A DNA stretch of 64,000 bases from Dipteris shenzhenensis (Eukaryota > Polypodiophyta > Polypodiopsida > Gleicheniales): the NCBI GenBank assembly GCA_047967505.1, contig CM106538.1. One strand, 5' to 3'. Under the pieces are notes generated by a model that was given only the letters and a program-made list of their open reading frames with translations, was not told the origin of the DNA and made no database searches. Of this stretch, positions 32,333 to 42,726 are shown one piece after another (position 1 is the stretch's first letter; each line of letters starts with the position of its first letter). A program made the position numbers and the translations under genes.

Positions 32333-35183
32333 TCACGATCTCATCCTCAATGAGATCAACCCTTTCCAAATATCTACTTCAAAATCCAAACTAATGTTGA
32401 GATCTACAAATACATTCAGCCCACTACTACTTGTGCTACTCATGTGCTCATCGAAATCAGCATCACTAATGGTAGGCCCGTCCTCATGGGTAATGGCCTC
32501 AATATCTATATCTCCTATCTCATGATCATCCTCCTCTCTTGTATCACGATCATCATCACATGCCACCACCTATTATCATCCACCATTGGTTGATAGACAA
32601 CCTAATTCAAACACAAATACAATCGTGTTATTTTCCTTGCATCGAAGGTATTAAAATTTTAAAAGTCGGTATTTTTATATGTGTGTACAGTACCCATTCA
32701 CATTGTTGCACCGAGTACTAGTGTGTCCTTCTTGCTTTGCCAAAACTTTGTGGAGTCAATAGCTACAAAGCCACTTGCATAGTGTTTGATTGTTGCATTA
32801 GGGCCTCTTTCCACCATGTCCTTAAACCACTTGACATCCAAAACATACACAAAGGAGCGTCGAGAGTCAAGCTTAATAAGATCTTGGATTATGCCATAAT
32901 AATCCTCCATGGCTCCATTGGCTCCCTCAAAGCTAGCAATGATGCCACAATCTTGTGTGTTTCTCTTATCATCAATCCATTGTGTCTGAAAATGCTTGCC
33001 CTCACACCATATGGCATTGAACATAGTACACTACACCAAGACAAAATCAATTAAATAAGCACTCTAAATTGTTGAAAGCTCCCAACTTATGCATAACATT
33101 CTATATACTGACCTTGCTCATACTCCCATTCTTTCATTGTGATATGCACCTCCTTGTCTCTCTTTGCTCTCTCTATTTCGTCAAGTAGCCAATCCACATG
33201 AATATCCTTTGGAAGTGCTCTTAGATGCTGAGGGTATGGCACACAAGATCCGTGGTTTGTACGAAAGAGGGTCCTTTCTCCTTGTCTTCTTGCCTTTGCA
33301 TCCTTGTCTCTTGTCACCCATCTTTTCATTACATCACTATTTAGTATTAAGCATGGAATAGAGGTTGATATTATTAAGCAACTCTATGTCTATTACTTTG
33401 CTCCATCCTTTCCCTTGAGGCACAATAGAGATCATCCTTAGGTCTTCATCATCTCTCCATAATCATGTGAGAGAGCTATCCACATCAACAAGAAACTCAG
33501 AAATATATACAAGCAACCAACCGTCGGCCATGCTATCTTCGGGCCTTGCATTTTGCCTCACAAAACCCTTCAAGGTCTTTGACATGAAGTGCTCGAGGAA
33601 GAACAATAATCGTGTGGAAAGGTATCCTCCACTAAACAAACCACCTCCACTGACATAACTCGAGCATTCTCAAGCGTGGTGGGATATATTTACTTTGAGC
33701 TCACATACCTAGAAAGGAAAAAGTACACCATATTAGTAATATGAAAACCTTGCATGGAGCATTGATATGCTTCACATTTTGTATCCTGTAAAGTACCTCA
33801 CAAGCTCGCCCATCTTGTAAATACAATCCTTCATGTCCTTCGATGCATTATGAGAAATGCTAACAGGTAGTATGAACTGAACACACAAGGAATGGTTGAT
33901 TAGTTGCTTCTAATTCACTCACAAATTTGGAAGGAAAAAGATATTATGCACATAAAATACTTACTTGGAGCATCTTGTGCCAATCATGAGATTTCAAGCT
34001 ATATAATTGCTCTATACCTCTTTTCTTGCTCTTTGTCAAGGCCCCCTTCAAACACCTCATGCATCCACCATCTATAGCTTTGATAACTTCCACGGTGCAT
34101 GAGGTAAAAAGACCCACCCATTTGGCCTCTCTTGTGGCCAAGCTTCATGCATCCTCCTTGTGGTGCATAGGTCCCTTATGCCTACGGAATCTCCTATCCC
34201 ATTCAAATGTTCCCAAATGGTAGATGCCACATTCTTGAAGATATGCATGGGATCAAGTAGGTGATTGATCTTGAGGTGGGACCAATATGGTAGTCAATAA
34301 AAGATGAAGTATCTAAACAAAAGATGGTGTTAGCATGCAATCTTTATTTCCTTTCAATATACCACACAATAGTTACAAACCCTTACCTGCTCATGCCAAG
34401 TGATGGAGGAGTCATGGAACCATCCCAAATTCTCATCCAATCTCTTGTAGTGAGTGATTGTGGAGGACTTCATTCCAAGGGGCGACATATCTAAGATGAT
34501 CAGATGGGAGAAATCGATGGTGATTCTCATAGATGACCACAAACAGGACATGCATGGTAACCCGATATAGTGAGACCTGAACAATAGATGCAATAAAGAG
34601 TTCAAGGTGGGTTCAGGATGCCACGTCGATTGCCTACTCATAATTAAAAGTTCAATGCTTACCTGAACAATCACCATAGCCTAGGAAGTCATGCATCATC
34701 CACACCAAAACTACTTTGCAATTGAAATCTTGTGACAAGGGAGGCCTGCTCACATCATGCACCTCAATACCTCTCCAAAGTATCTCTAGCTCATCAATCA
34801 AAGACTCCAAATAAACATCAAGATTTTTGACTTTATGTTTCCCTGGAATTAGAAGGGATAACATAACAGGTCCTTTCTTAATCGCCATAGAGGGTGGAAG
34901 ATAATAATTCACTAATATCACTGGCCATACACTGTAAGAGGTGCTTTTGAGACCAAATGGGTTCACACCATCCATACCCAATCCAAGTCTTAAGTTCCTA
35001 GGTTCTTCCTTGAAGCTTGGCCATGTGTCTTCAATATGCTTCCACGTAGGAGTGTCTGCAGAAGTTCTCCACTTGCCATGGGTTGATCGATGGGAGGAAT
35101 GCCATGACATGAGCTCTGCAATGGATTTGCACTTAAACATATGTTGGATGCAAGGGATTATGGGAAAATGTCGCAAAACCTTA
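32333..35183 (-). pseudogene. CACTA TNP2 transposase, central and C-terminal part
   Basis: Reads KVLRHFPIIP, IAELMSWHSSHR, LRLGLGMDGVNPFGLKSTSY, LPPSMAIKKG, LDVYLESLIDELEILW and HDFLGYGD (35183-34660), then SGYHACPVCG and RFLPSDH (about 34580-34490), LKSHDWHKMLQ (about 33970), RPEDSMADGWLL (about 33530) and EDYYGIIQDLIKLD (about 32880), followed by an acidic tail to 32333. This is the order of the transposase family tnp2 and its C-terminal region. Splits between blocks may be introns or lesions; a frame change near 34540 looks like damage. The exon is also cut by Copia A2, so no whole product is possible. The enzyme family cuts CACTA ends. Confidence 0.85.
33028..33054 (+). other. CACTA-terminus-like phrase inside the transposase gene
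   Basis: CACTACACCAAGACAAAATC resembles the presumed left end of the element (CACACCAAGACAAAGC at 31951). It lies between coding blocks and could be chance or a partial nested end. Confidence 0.3.
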
Positions 35184-35188
35184 TGAGG

Positions 35189-35361
35189 TGAGAGTGCTCT
35201 CAACGGAAGCAAGAATGGAAGAAGGAGAGAGAGAGACAGAGAGCCACACAAGTTTTGGTGGGTGCAGAACCAGCCTAATCTTCTTTTTTTCATTCATTTA
35301 TATATGTGTTTGAGTATTGTACATAACTAGGGTTAAGGCACAGTGACCTTTAACCCCCACA
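35189..35361 (-). repeat. 3' LTR of Copia A2
   Basis: TG...CA ends (TGAGAGTGCTCTC...AACCCCCACA on the plus strand), 173 bp. Identical to 40918-41088 except for two extra T in the run near 35283-35290. Confidence 0.96.
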
Positions 35362-35370
35362 ACCTCCCAC
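35362..35370 (-). other. Polypurine tract of Copia A2
   Basis: The minus strand reads GTGGGAGGT directly before the LTR start TGTGGGGG. Same position and sequence as in copy A1. Confidence 0.75.
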
Positions 35371-35414
35371 TTAAAGGACAATGTGCCTTTAAGGGAGAAC
35401 AACCAGTGAGCATA

Positions 35415-37157
35415 CTATCCAATGCCCATCAATACACGACAATACTCAAACCGCTGACTAGGTAGACTCTTCGTCAGCATATCTGCAGGGTTATCATCTG
35501 TATGAACCTTGACAAGCTCTATGCGCTTGTCCTCAAGTACCTCCCTGATGAAATGGTACCTGACCTCAATGTGTTTGGTCTTTGCATGAAAGACTGGATT
35601 CCGTGCTAGCTGAATAGCACTCATGGAATCACTATGCAATGTCGGTACACCTGTATGAATCCCCAAATCTCCCACTAGCCGATCAAGCCATATAGCCTCC
35701 TTGCAACCCTCTGTGGCTGCAACATACTCAGCCTCTGTGGTAGACAAAGCCACGCACTTCTGTGCACGAGACATCCACGACACTGCACCACCTGCAAAGG
35801 TGAACACATAACCAGAAGTGGATCTCCTACTATCCACATGCCCTGCATAGTCTGAATCTGTGTACCCAAGTACACGCATGTCTCCTTTACCAAAGCAAAT
35901 GCACATCTCCTTGGTACCCTTCATGTACCTCATGATGCACTTAACTGCCTCCCAATGCCTCTTTCCTGGATTAGCCATATACCGGCTAACAACTCCCACT
36001 GCAAATGCAATGTCTGGTCTAGTAGCTATCATAGCATACATAAGACTCCCAACTGCTGATGCATAAGGAACCTTGGCCATCATGGCCCTCTCCTCATCTG
36101 ATTTGGGACTATCTGTATGACTCAGTTCCACATATGGAGGCAATGGAGTACTCACTACCTTCCCCCCCTCCATATTGAAATGCTGTAATACTTTTGTAAC
36201 ATACTCTTTTTGTGAAAGCCAAAGGAGTTTCCTACTCCGATCACGCGTGATGCGCATACCAAGAATATGACCTGCAAATCCCAAATCCTTCATATCAAAG
36301 GCCTCATGCAACTTGGCCTTTAATGCATCTAGCTCATAAGTATTCTTGCTAGCCAATAGCATATCATCCACATATAGTGCCAGGATTATCAGGCTACTAT
36401 CCTTAGCCCTTTTAGTGTAGAGGCAGTGATCAATTTCACTCCTTCTAAAACCCTGGGACGGAATGAAAGCATCAAACTTCTGATACCATTCTCTAGGTGC
36501 TTGCTTAAGACCATAGAGACTCTTTTTCAGCTTGCAAACTAAATGCTCTTTGCCCTTTTCTTCAAAGCCTTCTGGCTGCACCATGTAGATGTCCTCATGC
36601 AAATCCCCATGCAAGAAAGCTGTCTTGACATCCATTTGCATAAGCTCCATATCCTCTACTGCCACTAGTCCAAGCATGCATCTAAGTGTGGTCATCTTCA
36701 CAACCGGAGAGAATATCTCATCAAAGTCCACACCCTTCTCTTGCTTGAACCCTTTAGCAACCAAACGGGCCTTGTATCTAGGCACATCATCACCTGTGAC
36801 CTTCATTTTGTAGACCCATTTACATGGCAATGCTTTCTTTCCATGTGGCAAAGAAACCAAGTCCCAAGTCTTATTCTTCATAAGTGAACTCATCTCTGAT
36901 TGCATAGCATACTCCCACTTGCATTGATCCTCACGCATCATAGCCTCTCTGTAGCAAGAAGGCTCCCCGCAATCAGTAAGCATCACATAGTCTACCCCTG
37001 GAACAAACCTATCAGGCGGTCTAGACACTCTAGATGATCTTCTCAAGGGCATTTCAGCTTGCTGTCCCACTTGCATATCAGCCACATTTGGCTCATCATT
37101 TCCACCAATAGATGATCCATCATCTACCCTTGATTGTATACCTGTGGGAGTACTTGG
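35415..37157 (-). pseudogene. Copia A2 reverse transcriptase-RNase H frame, separated from gag-integrase by a 2-bp deletion
   Basis: One long open frame of more than 556 codons ending at 35415. Counting from the GTG at 37085, RT shows [39 protein letters not shown] (150-162), [10 protein letters not shown] and catalytic YVDD (238-241). RNase H shows GYTDSDYAG (407-415), ALSTTEAEY and AKTKHIEVRYHF. In Copia elements this is the C-terminal half of one Gag-Pol chain with no separate start. Related copies at 4420, 47150 and 54650 keep two more bases in the linker and would join the frames; this copy does not. Internally it has no stop, so only the linker lesion disables it. Confidence 0.92.
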
Positions 37158-39477
37158 TTACCATTTCTTGCACATTTGGTGCATGGACAGCTTGCTGCCT
37201 ATCAACATATGCAGGTGGATTCACATCCTGGAAAGTGATTCTCCTCATTTCCACATCCCTCATGGGTGCCTTATGCATCTTCTTCTCATTGAAGACCACA
37301 TCATGGCTGCGTATGATCTTCTTTGCTTCTAGATCCCAGAGACGATAGCCCATCTCTCCACTTTCACCATAACCCAGAAAGATGCATTTCCTAGACTTAG
37401 GATCTAGCTTCTTTCGAAGCTCTTTTGGCACATGTGCATATGCCTCACTCCCAAATATACGCAAATGAGAGTAAGAGGGCTTCTTGCCACTCCATGCCTC
37501 TTCAGGAATACCACCATCCAAACTCTTACTAGGTGATCTATTGATCACATGCACTGCAGAATTCATTGCCTCAGCCCAAAAACCACCAGAAAGACTTGCA
37601 TTGGAAAGCATGCATTGCAACCTTTCTTGAATGGTACGGTTCATCTTTTCTGCAACTGGATTTTGCTCTGGAGTACGAGGGGATGTGAGCTCCCTCTTAA
37701 TCCCACGTGTATCATAGAAATGCTGAAAGTCATGAGAGAGATACTCTCCACCATTGTCAGTCCGTAGGCATTTAAGCGTTCTAGCTGACTGATTCTCAAC
37801 CAAGGCCAGCCATTTCTGAAATACCTGGAACACATCACTCTTCCGAGCTATAGCATAAGCCCACACTTTCCTAGTTGCATCATCAATGAATGTCACATAG
37901 TATTCAGCCCCGCCTAATGACCGTGTAGGCATGGGACCACATACGTCTGAATGCACCAAATCAAGCATTTCAAACTCTTTCTTTCCCCTTCTTTTATGGG
38001 CTGATTTAGTCTGCTTCCCATAGAGACAGTGCTCACAAAATTCAAAATCAGAGAAACTCAAATGCGGTACATAACCCAAACGGCATAAGAGTTTCATTCC
38101 ATTCTGGCTCATGTGCCCCAACCTGCAATGCCACAAAGAAGTGCTTGGCTGCTCGGTTATTGCAACAACATGATCAAATACCCCTGATACATGTAAGGGA
38201 TACAAAGTCCCACACTTGGCACCCCTGGCCAAAAGCATAGAACCCTTCTGAATTTTCCAACCCTGAAAGCCAAAAGTGGTGTGAAAACCAGCATCATCTA
38301 GCTGACCCACTGAAATAAGACTCTTGGTCAGCTTAGGCACATGTCTCACATGTTTCAAAACAAATGCAGACCCATTTGCAAAAGAAAACTTTATGTCACC
38401 TGCTCCCACTATGTCACATGCATAGTCATTTCCAAGATGCACACAACCTGTCTTTCCACTATCATAAGTGGAGAACCATTCCCTATGGGGAGTAACATGG
38501 AATGAAGCACCAGAATCCAAAATCCAATCCTGGGAATATGCATCATCTGAAGTGGTAAGCAACTCTGCAGATAAACTAGACATGAAGAGAACATCATTGT
38601 CACTATCACGTGTGACTGCATTGATTTCCTCGATCTTCACTTTTCCTTTGTCCTCCCTTGGACTCTCTTCCTTTTGATTTGCACCCCAATTTGCATTCTT
38701 TTTCTTATCCTTTTGCTCTCTTTTCAGCTTGTAGCAATCCTTTTTCATATGGCCCTTCTTGCCACAATGGTAACACTCAATGTTCCGTGCCCTGGATTTG
38801 CTATGAGACTTCCCTCTTTCTTGGGACTTCCCCCTGAACTGTGATCTGCCCCTTTCCACATTTAAGGCTGCATCCTGCTTGTTGCCATCCATAGACTTCC
38901 GTCTAATCTCCTCGGCCAACAAGCTACCCACAACATCATCAAATTTCAGTACTCCACTAGGTGCAGAGTTACTGACAGCTGTACGGAAGGTATCCCATGA
39001 GGATGGCAATGAACATAAGAGAGATATTGCCTTAGTCTCCGCATCAAAATTCATTTTCTGAGCCTGAAGCTGGCTGAAAATAATACTGAATTCATTCAAG
39101 TGAGAAGCAATGGAGACCCCTTCCTTCATCTGTAGCTCAAACAACCTCTTCATGAGGTAAACTTTATTAGAGGCAGTTTCCTTTTCATAAGTGGCACACA
39201 GTTTCTTCCACAAATCTTCCGTAGTCTGCTCATTTACTACTGTGAAATAAACTGACTCTGCAAGATGAAGTCTAATAGTAGACTTTGCTAATGCATCCAA
39301 CTCATTCCAATCATCCTCAGACATATTTGCAGGCTTAGCTTCAATCCCTGCCAAGGGTTTAATCTGCTTCTTTTGAATAAGCACATCCCTTATCTGTTCT
39401 TTCCACAAAGAAAAGTTTGTCCCATCAAACTTTTTAATGCTGAAAAACTCCTTTTCAGGCATGGAAGAGGATGCCAT
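37120..39477 (-). CDS. Copia A2 Gag-protease-integrase frame
   Basis: ATG at 39477 opens 785 codons. Gag (UBN2-like) contains FFSIKKFDGTNFSLWKEQI and ends with zinc knuckle CYHCGKKGHMKKDC (about 235-248). The aspartic protease motif is WILDSGASFH (D321). The pre-integrase region has LWHCRLGHM and FCEHC, giving an HHCC zinc site. The integrase core has D511 (VHSD), D574 (RTDNGGEY) and E610 (VAEKMNR), a D-D-35-E spacing. After APNVQEMV the frame leaves the family sequence because of a 2-bp deletion at about 37157 and stops at 37120. The protein could in principle make Gag, protease and integrase but not RT, so the copy would need help from another member. Confidence 0.92.
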   Translation of the reverse strand: MASSSMPEKEFFSIKKFDGTNFSLWKEQIRDVLIQKKQIKPLAGIEAKPANMSEDDWNELDALAKSTIRLHLAESVYFTVVNEQTTEDLWKKLCATYEKETASNKVYLMKRLFELQMKEGVSIASHLNEFSIIFSQLQAQKMNFDAETKAISLLCSLPSSWDTFRTAVSNSAPSGVLKFDDVVGSLLAEEIRRKSMDGNKQDAALNVERGRSQFRGKSQERGKSHSKSRARNIECYHCGKKGHMKKDCYKLKREQKDKKKNANWGANQKEESPREDKGKVKIEEINAVTRDSDNDVLFMSSLSAELLTTSDDAYSQDWILDSGASFHVTPHREWFSTYDSGKTGCVHLGNDYACDIVGAGDIKFSFANGSAFVLKHVRHVPKLTKSLISVGQLDDAGFHTTFGFQGWKIQKGSMLLARGAKCGTLYPLHVSGVFDHVVAITEQPSTSLWHCRLGHMSQNGMKLLCRLGYVPHLSFSDFEFCEHCLYGKQTKSAHKRRGKKEFEMLDLVHSDVCGPMPTRSLGGAEYYVTFIDDATRKVWAYAIARKSDVFQVFQKWLALVENQSARTLKCLRTDNGGEYLSHDFQHFYDTRGIKRELTSPRTPEQNPVAEKMNRTIQERLQCMLSNASLSGGFWAEAMNSAVHVINRSPSKSLDGGIPEEAWSGKKPSYSHLRIFGSEAYAHVPKELRKKLDPKSRKCIFLGYGESGEMGYRLWDLEAKKIIRSHDVVFNEKKMHKAPMRDVEMRRITFQDVNPPAYVDRQQAVHAPNVQEMVTKYSHRYTIKGR

Positions 39478-40903
39478 GATGCAAATAAAGCAAAATCCCA
39501 AATGCTAGTGCCTGCAAGAGAGAATCACACCAAATACCAGGTGCACCCAAATGTGTATGCCACAATAGAGTGAAATATCACCAAAATTCAAAGCTCAAAG
39601 CATCAAAAGATGCATCTGACTCATGTGCATATACTATGCATCCATATGAGCAAATCTGGCCCAAAAGAAAAGGCCAATAAGTGCCAAATGACTCAAGCAT
39701 AAACACTGTCCACTGGCATATGCATCAATAATGTCTCATCCAAGAGAGCATAGCACTATCAGTGCATCACCTGCAATGTGTCAAAGCTGTCCCTCAGCTT
39801 AAAATAGCATCCATGTGCAAAGCGTCCATAAAAAATAGCATCCCACAAGGCAATTTGGGCCTATCAGCGCATCCAACAAGGACCGCAATGCATCCAAATG
39901 GCCTATAAATCATCCACTGCAACCCAATGCATACCACGAATGAGCGCACACTGCTCAAACTGCAACCAGAGTGATCTACATAAGGTATGCTCAAGAAATC
40001 ATAGTCCCACGGTAATGAGCGCTACTGAAAATAGAACCTGAGATGCTTCAAAACATGGGCGCCATTGCATAATCGGACTCAGCAAGAAAATCTGCAAATA
40101 TCTCTCTTCTGCCAGAACTCCAAAATTCCAACCGATGAGTGAGAAATGGGAGTCAACACTTATCCACTGCCATGTGGCATAAATCTAAGGTTTCAAAACC
40201 TTAGCATGAAAAATGCATAACAGAGAGACGAAATCGAATACACAGAGATTTATAACTCTGAAAATCCTCCACCGAATCACGCAAGAACTGATAGGTAGGG
40301 GTTTTTGGGCGTCCGGAACGCAATGGGACAGACGGTTTTGGAAACCGTGGTCTCAATCACTGGGTCCAACACACGGACTGAAAAACGTTTTTGGAAACAG
40401 AGCTATCTGTAAACTCCACCGGAGTGCGAATGATGAGCAACATAGAAGTTTTAGGACCTTCTGAGTCCACCGGAATTGACAGATCTGCAAATGGTTGCTC
40501 CAAACTTGAGTTCCAACACCCGGGCAAAAAACGCAGGATTTGACACAGTGAGTCAGAAATCCACTGAAATGATCTCAGATTCAAGAATGAAGGTGTTTCC
40601 AAGCTCCTGAAGTAATGTGGACACCAAAAGCAAGCAATAGTTGCCTCCACAAGTCAATACGGAGTCTCTGTCATCGAACGGAACAGGGAAAAGCTCAAAA
40701 AACGACTTTTTCTTTGAAAGCTCTTAACAGGCTCTCAAAACCACTTCGTAAAGCCAAAGTGACTTTTCCAAAGGTTCCTCCAAGGTCTCTGCACACTCGG
40801 ATGCAAGTAAAGTCACCCACAAAGCTTCCCACAAAGCTTCTCCTTCCTCCCACAGAGCTGCTGAGCTTCCAAGCATTCACGCACGCTCAGCTAGATCACC
40901 CGA
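39478..40903 (-). other. 1.43-kb leader of Copia A2
   Basis: Between the primer site and the gag ATG. It contains several short sense frames (for example about 60 codons at 40880-40695) that are not kept in A1. An antisense frame at 40615-40920 is partly shared with A1 but looks like a by-product. Unusually long for a Copia element of this size; it may hold packaging signals or an intron. Confidence 0.75.
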
Positions 40904-40915
40904 GCTCTGATACCA
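40904..40915 (-). other. Primer-binding site of Copia A2
   Basis: The minus strand reads TGGTATCAGAGC, the standard 12-base complement to the 3' end of plant initiator tRNA-Met, two bases inside the 5' LTR. Confidence 0.96.
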
Positions 40916-40917
40916 GT

Positions 40918-41088
40918 TGAGAGTGCTCTCAACGGAAGCAAGAATGGAAGAAGGAGAGAGAGAGACAGAGAGCCACACAAGTTTTGGTGGGTGCAGAACC
41001 AGCCTAATCTTCTTTTTCATTCATTTATATATGTGTTTGAGTATTGTACATAACTAGGGTTAAGGCACAGTGACCTTTAACCCCCACA
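40918..41088 (-). repeat. 5' LTR of Copia A2, with promoter
   Basis: 171 bp. On the minus strand it begins TGTGGGGG, has a TATA box ATATATAAAT at 41032-41023 about 57 bases in, and a pyrimidine-rich (CT) leader toward its inner end. Transcription would start near 41000 and run leftward. Confidence 0.93.
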
Positions 41089-41093
41089 TGAGG

Positions 41094-42048
41094 CACATCC
41101 AAAGGTTTGAGATCTGCTCTATATCTTGCCTCTCCACAAGTAGGACACTCTCTTGCATCCTTATGTGGTCCATGAAATAGAATGCAATCATTGACGCATG
41201 CATGAATGCACTTGTAATCCAATCTTCCAAGAGAGGTCACATGTTGCCTTGCCATATCTCTTGAGGTCGGTAATTTATTGTCCCTTGGAAGCATTTTACA
41301 CAATAGCCTGCACATGAAGACCATAAATGAGAAAAAGCATTCGAGTAATTGACCCACTAGCATAATTCACCATGTTTGCAATATAGACTTTAAAGCTTAC
41401 TTGAGTAATGCATTCAAACTTGCATTGCTCCATCCTTAGATGGTCTACAAGTTTAGTAACTCAAGGAAGGCACGTAGAACAGAGAATGTGCACCCCTCAA
41501 ATAGTGTAGTCGATGCTACAGTAAAAAGATTGTCCTGCTCCATGCTATCATTCTTACCTGAGGACTAATGGGACATATAAATCCCGCACCATATTATCAA
41601 ACACCTCCTTCTCCATGGCCTCATGAGGTAATGGTGGAGGGCTACTATCACCATCACTCCATGCATCCGTAATGGTCCCTCCTAAAGATCCCACTTCATA
41701 TCGCCGACACTTTGCCTCCTCACAATGAGCATAGGGCAACATATGTGGGTGTCGCACTGCATCCTATATCAAATTAAAAAAGGATCATATATCAAACACA
41801 TGAACACCCATAGGTATCTCAATCAACCTTAACACTTTAACACTTACCATGTTTATGGTTGCATCCCATTCTCCGTACTTTGAGACGTGATTGAGTGTAA
41901 TTCTACGTGCACGATACATGTTTCCTCGACATCGATCCCACATACATTTGATTTTTTGTTCCAACCATATTTCACGATGGTGGATATGGAGGGATTCATC
42001 CTCACTAGAGCTATTTGTTGAAGATGAAGACATCATGTAGATAAACAA
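41094..42048 (-). pseudogene. CACTA TNP2 transposase, N-terminal part
   Basis: Blocks on the minus strand: a Ser-rich start (about 42030), YEVGSLGGTITDAW (about 41690), then KCIHACVNDCILF and ECPTCGEARYRA (about 41215-41115), the hallmark Cys-rich start of the tnp2 domain. The reading frame ends LKPLDVPH at the Copia A2 target site and continues in phase as KVLRHFPIIP at 35183 on the other side of the insertion. Gaps between the early blocks may be introns. Confidence 0.85.
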
Positions 42049-42089
42049 TCCAAAAAATGTGTTCTTGCATGAGTTATAAATGTCAAAAC

Positions 42090-42705
42090 TCTATGTAGCG
42101 TCTAAAAGTGCATCTAACACCGCATCTGTACTATGGAATGCATCTATAGGTGCATCTAAAACACAATGTAGACATGCTGATAGATGCGTTTTTAGACATG
42201 TAGACTACGAATTGATTTTTGAACCTACTTTTAGTGCACTTGCATTCTTTCACATTCTTTTAGCGTTGTGGGGCTTACTTTCCTATTAACACACATAGCT
42301 CCAAGCATCCACACTCATCTCCAAGCACCCACACTCATCTCCAAGCTTACACACTCATCCCCAAGCATACAAGAGAAGAGGATGAATAAGGAAGAGAAGA
42401 AGGAGAAGTAGCTTTGAAGAAAGACAAGAAGCTTCCATACCTCTATCCATGGTAAGTCTCTTGGTGGTTGGTCTTCTTTGAAAGTTGCTCTCCTTGGATT
42501 CATCCTTTTTCATATGCAAGAAAGGGATGTTTTTGATATGAATGTTGTTCTTTTTGGGGTCAGGTGCATGTCCTTTTCACCTTTCTTAAAAAGGCATCTA
42601 TCGGAGCGCGTCTACAGACATGTTTATCAGCACATCTAATTTTTTGGAAAATAGGTAGCCGTGCCTGTAGACGTGCGGTTAGACGTGTCTATAGATGCAC
42701 TCCAA
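42090..42705. repeat. CACTA subterminal repeats, right clusters
   Basis: Two dense groups, 42090-42210 and 42595-42705, of GCATCTA, GCGTCTA, TAGATGC and TAGACGTG units in both orientations, matching the left cluster at 31965-32115. Between them is a plain segment with a threefold CCAAGC..CACACTCATC phrase (42300-42365). Confidence 0.7.
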
Positions 42706-42726
42706 TAGTCTTCTTATGTTTTATTT

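Larger units (their letters stand above)
35189..41088 (-). mobile_element. Young full-length Ty1/Copia element, family A copy A2 (Tork/Tnt1-like)
   Basis: 5.9 kb between LTRs 35189-35361 and 40918-41088, flanked by TGAGG target duplications at 35184-35188 and 41089-41093. Primer site, gag, protease, integrase, RT, RNase H and polypurine tract are all present in Copia order on the minus strand. The two LTRs differ only by two T in one T-run, so the insertion is recent. It lies in the TNP2 exon of the CACTA element in the same orientation. A 2-bp deletion near 37157 splits the polyprotein. RT and RNase H are of the Tnt1/Tork style (inference from known family patterns). Confidence 0.97.
31951..42710 (-). 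mobile_element. CACTA (En/Spm) DNA transposon carrying a TNP2-type transposase, interrupted by Copia A2
   Basis: Minus-strand TNP2 coding sequence (42048-41094 and 35183-32333) is bracketed by clusters of short repeats typical of CACTA subterminal regions: 31965-32115 on one side, 42090-42210 and 42595-42705 on the other, all built from GCATCTA, GCGTCTA and TAGACGTG phrases. A left terminus near 31951 reads CACACCAAGACAAAGC. I could not find a convincing matching right terminus or a 3-bp duplication, so the outer limits are approximate. Without Copia A2 the element is about 4.9 kb. Confidence 0.75.

Noticed and set aside
37085-37160. Programmed frameshift between integrase and RT of Copia A2
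   Set aside because: Three related copies keep a continuous frame here, so a 2-bp deletion is the simpler explanation.
40615-40920. 101-codon plus-strand frame in the Copia A2 leader, partly shared with A1 (7949-8131)
   Set aside because: It is antisense to the element; similarity follows from shared DNA, and the A1 version is truncated.
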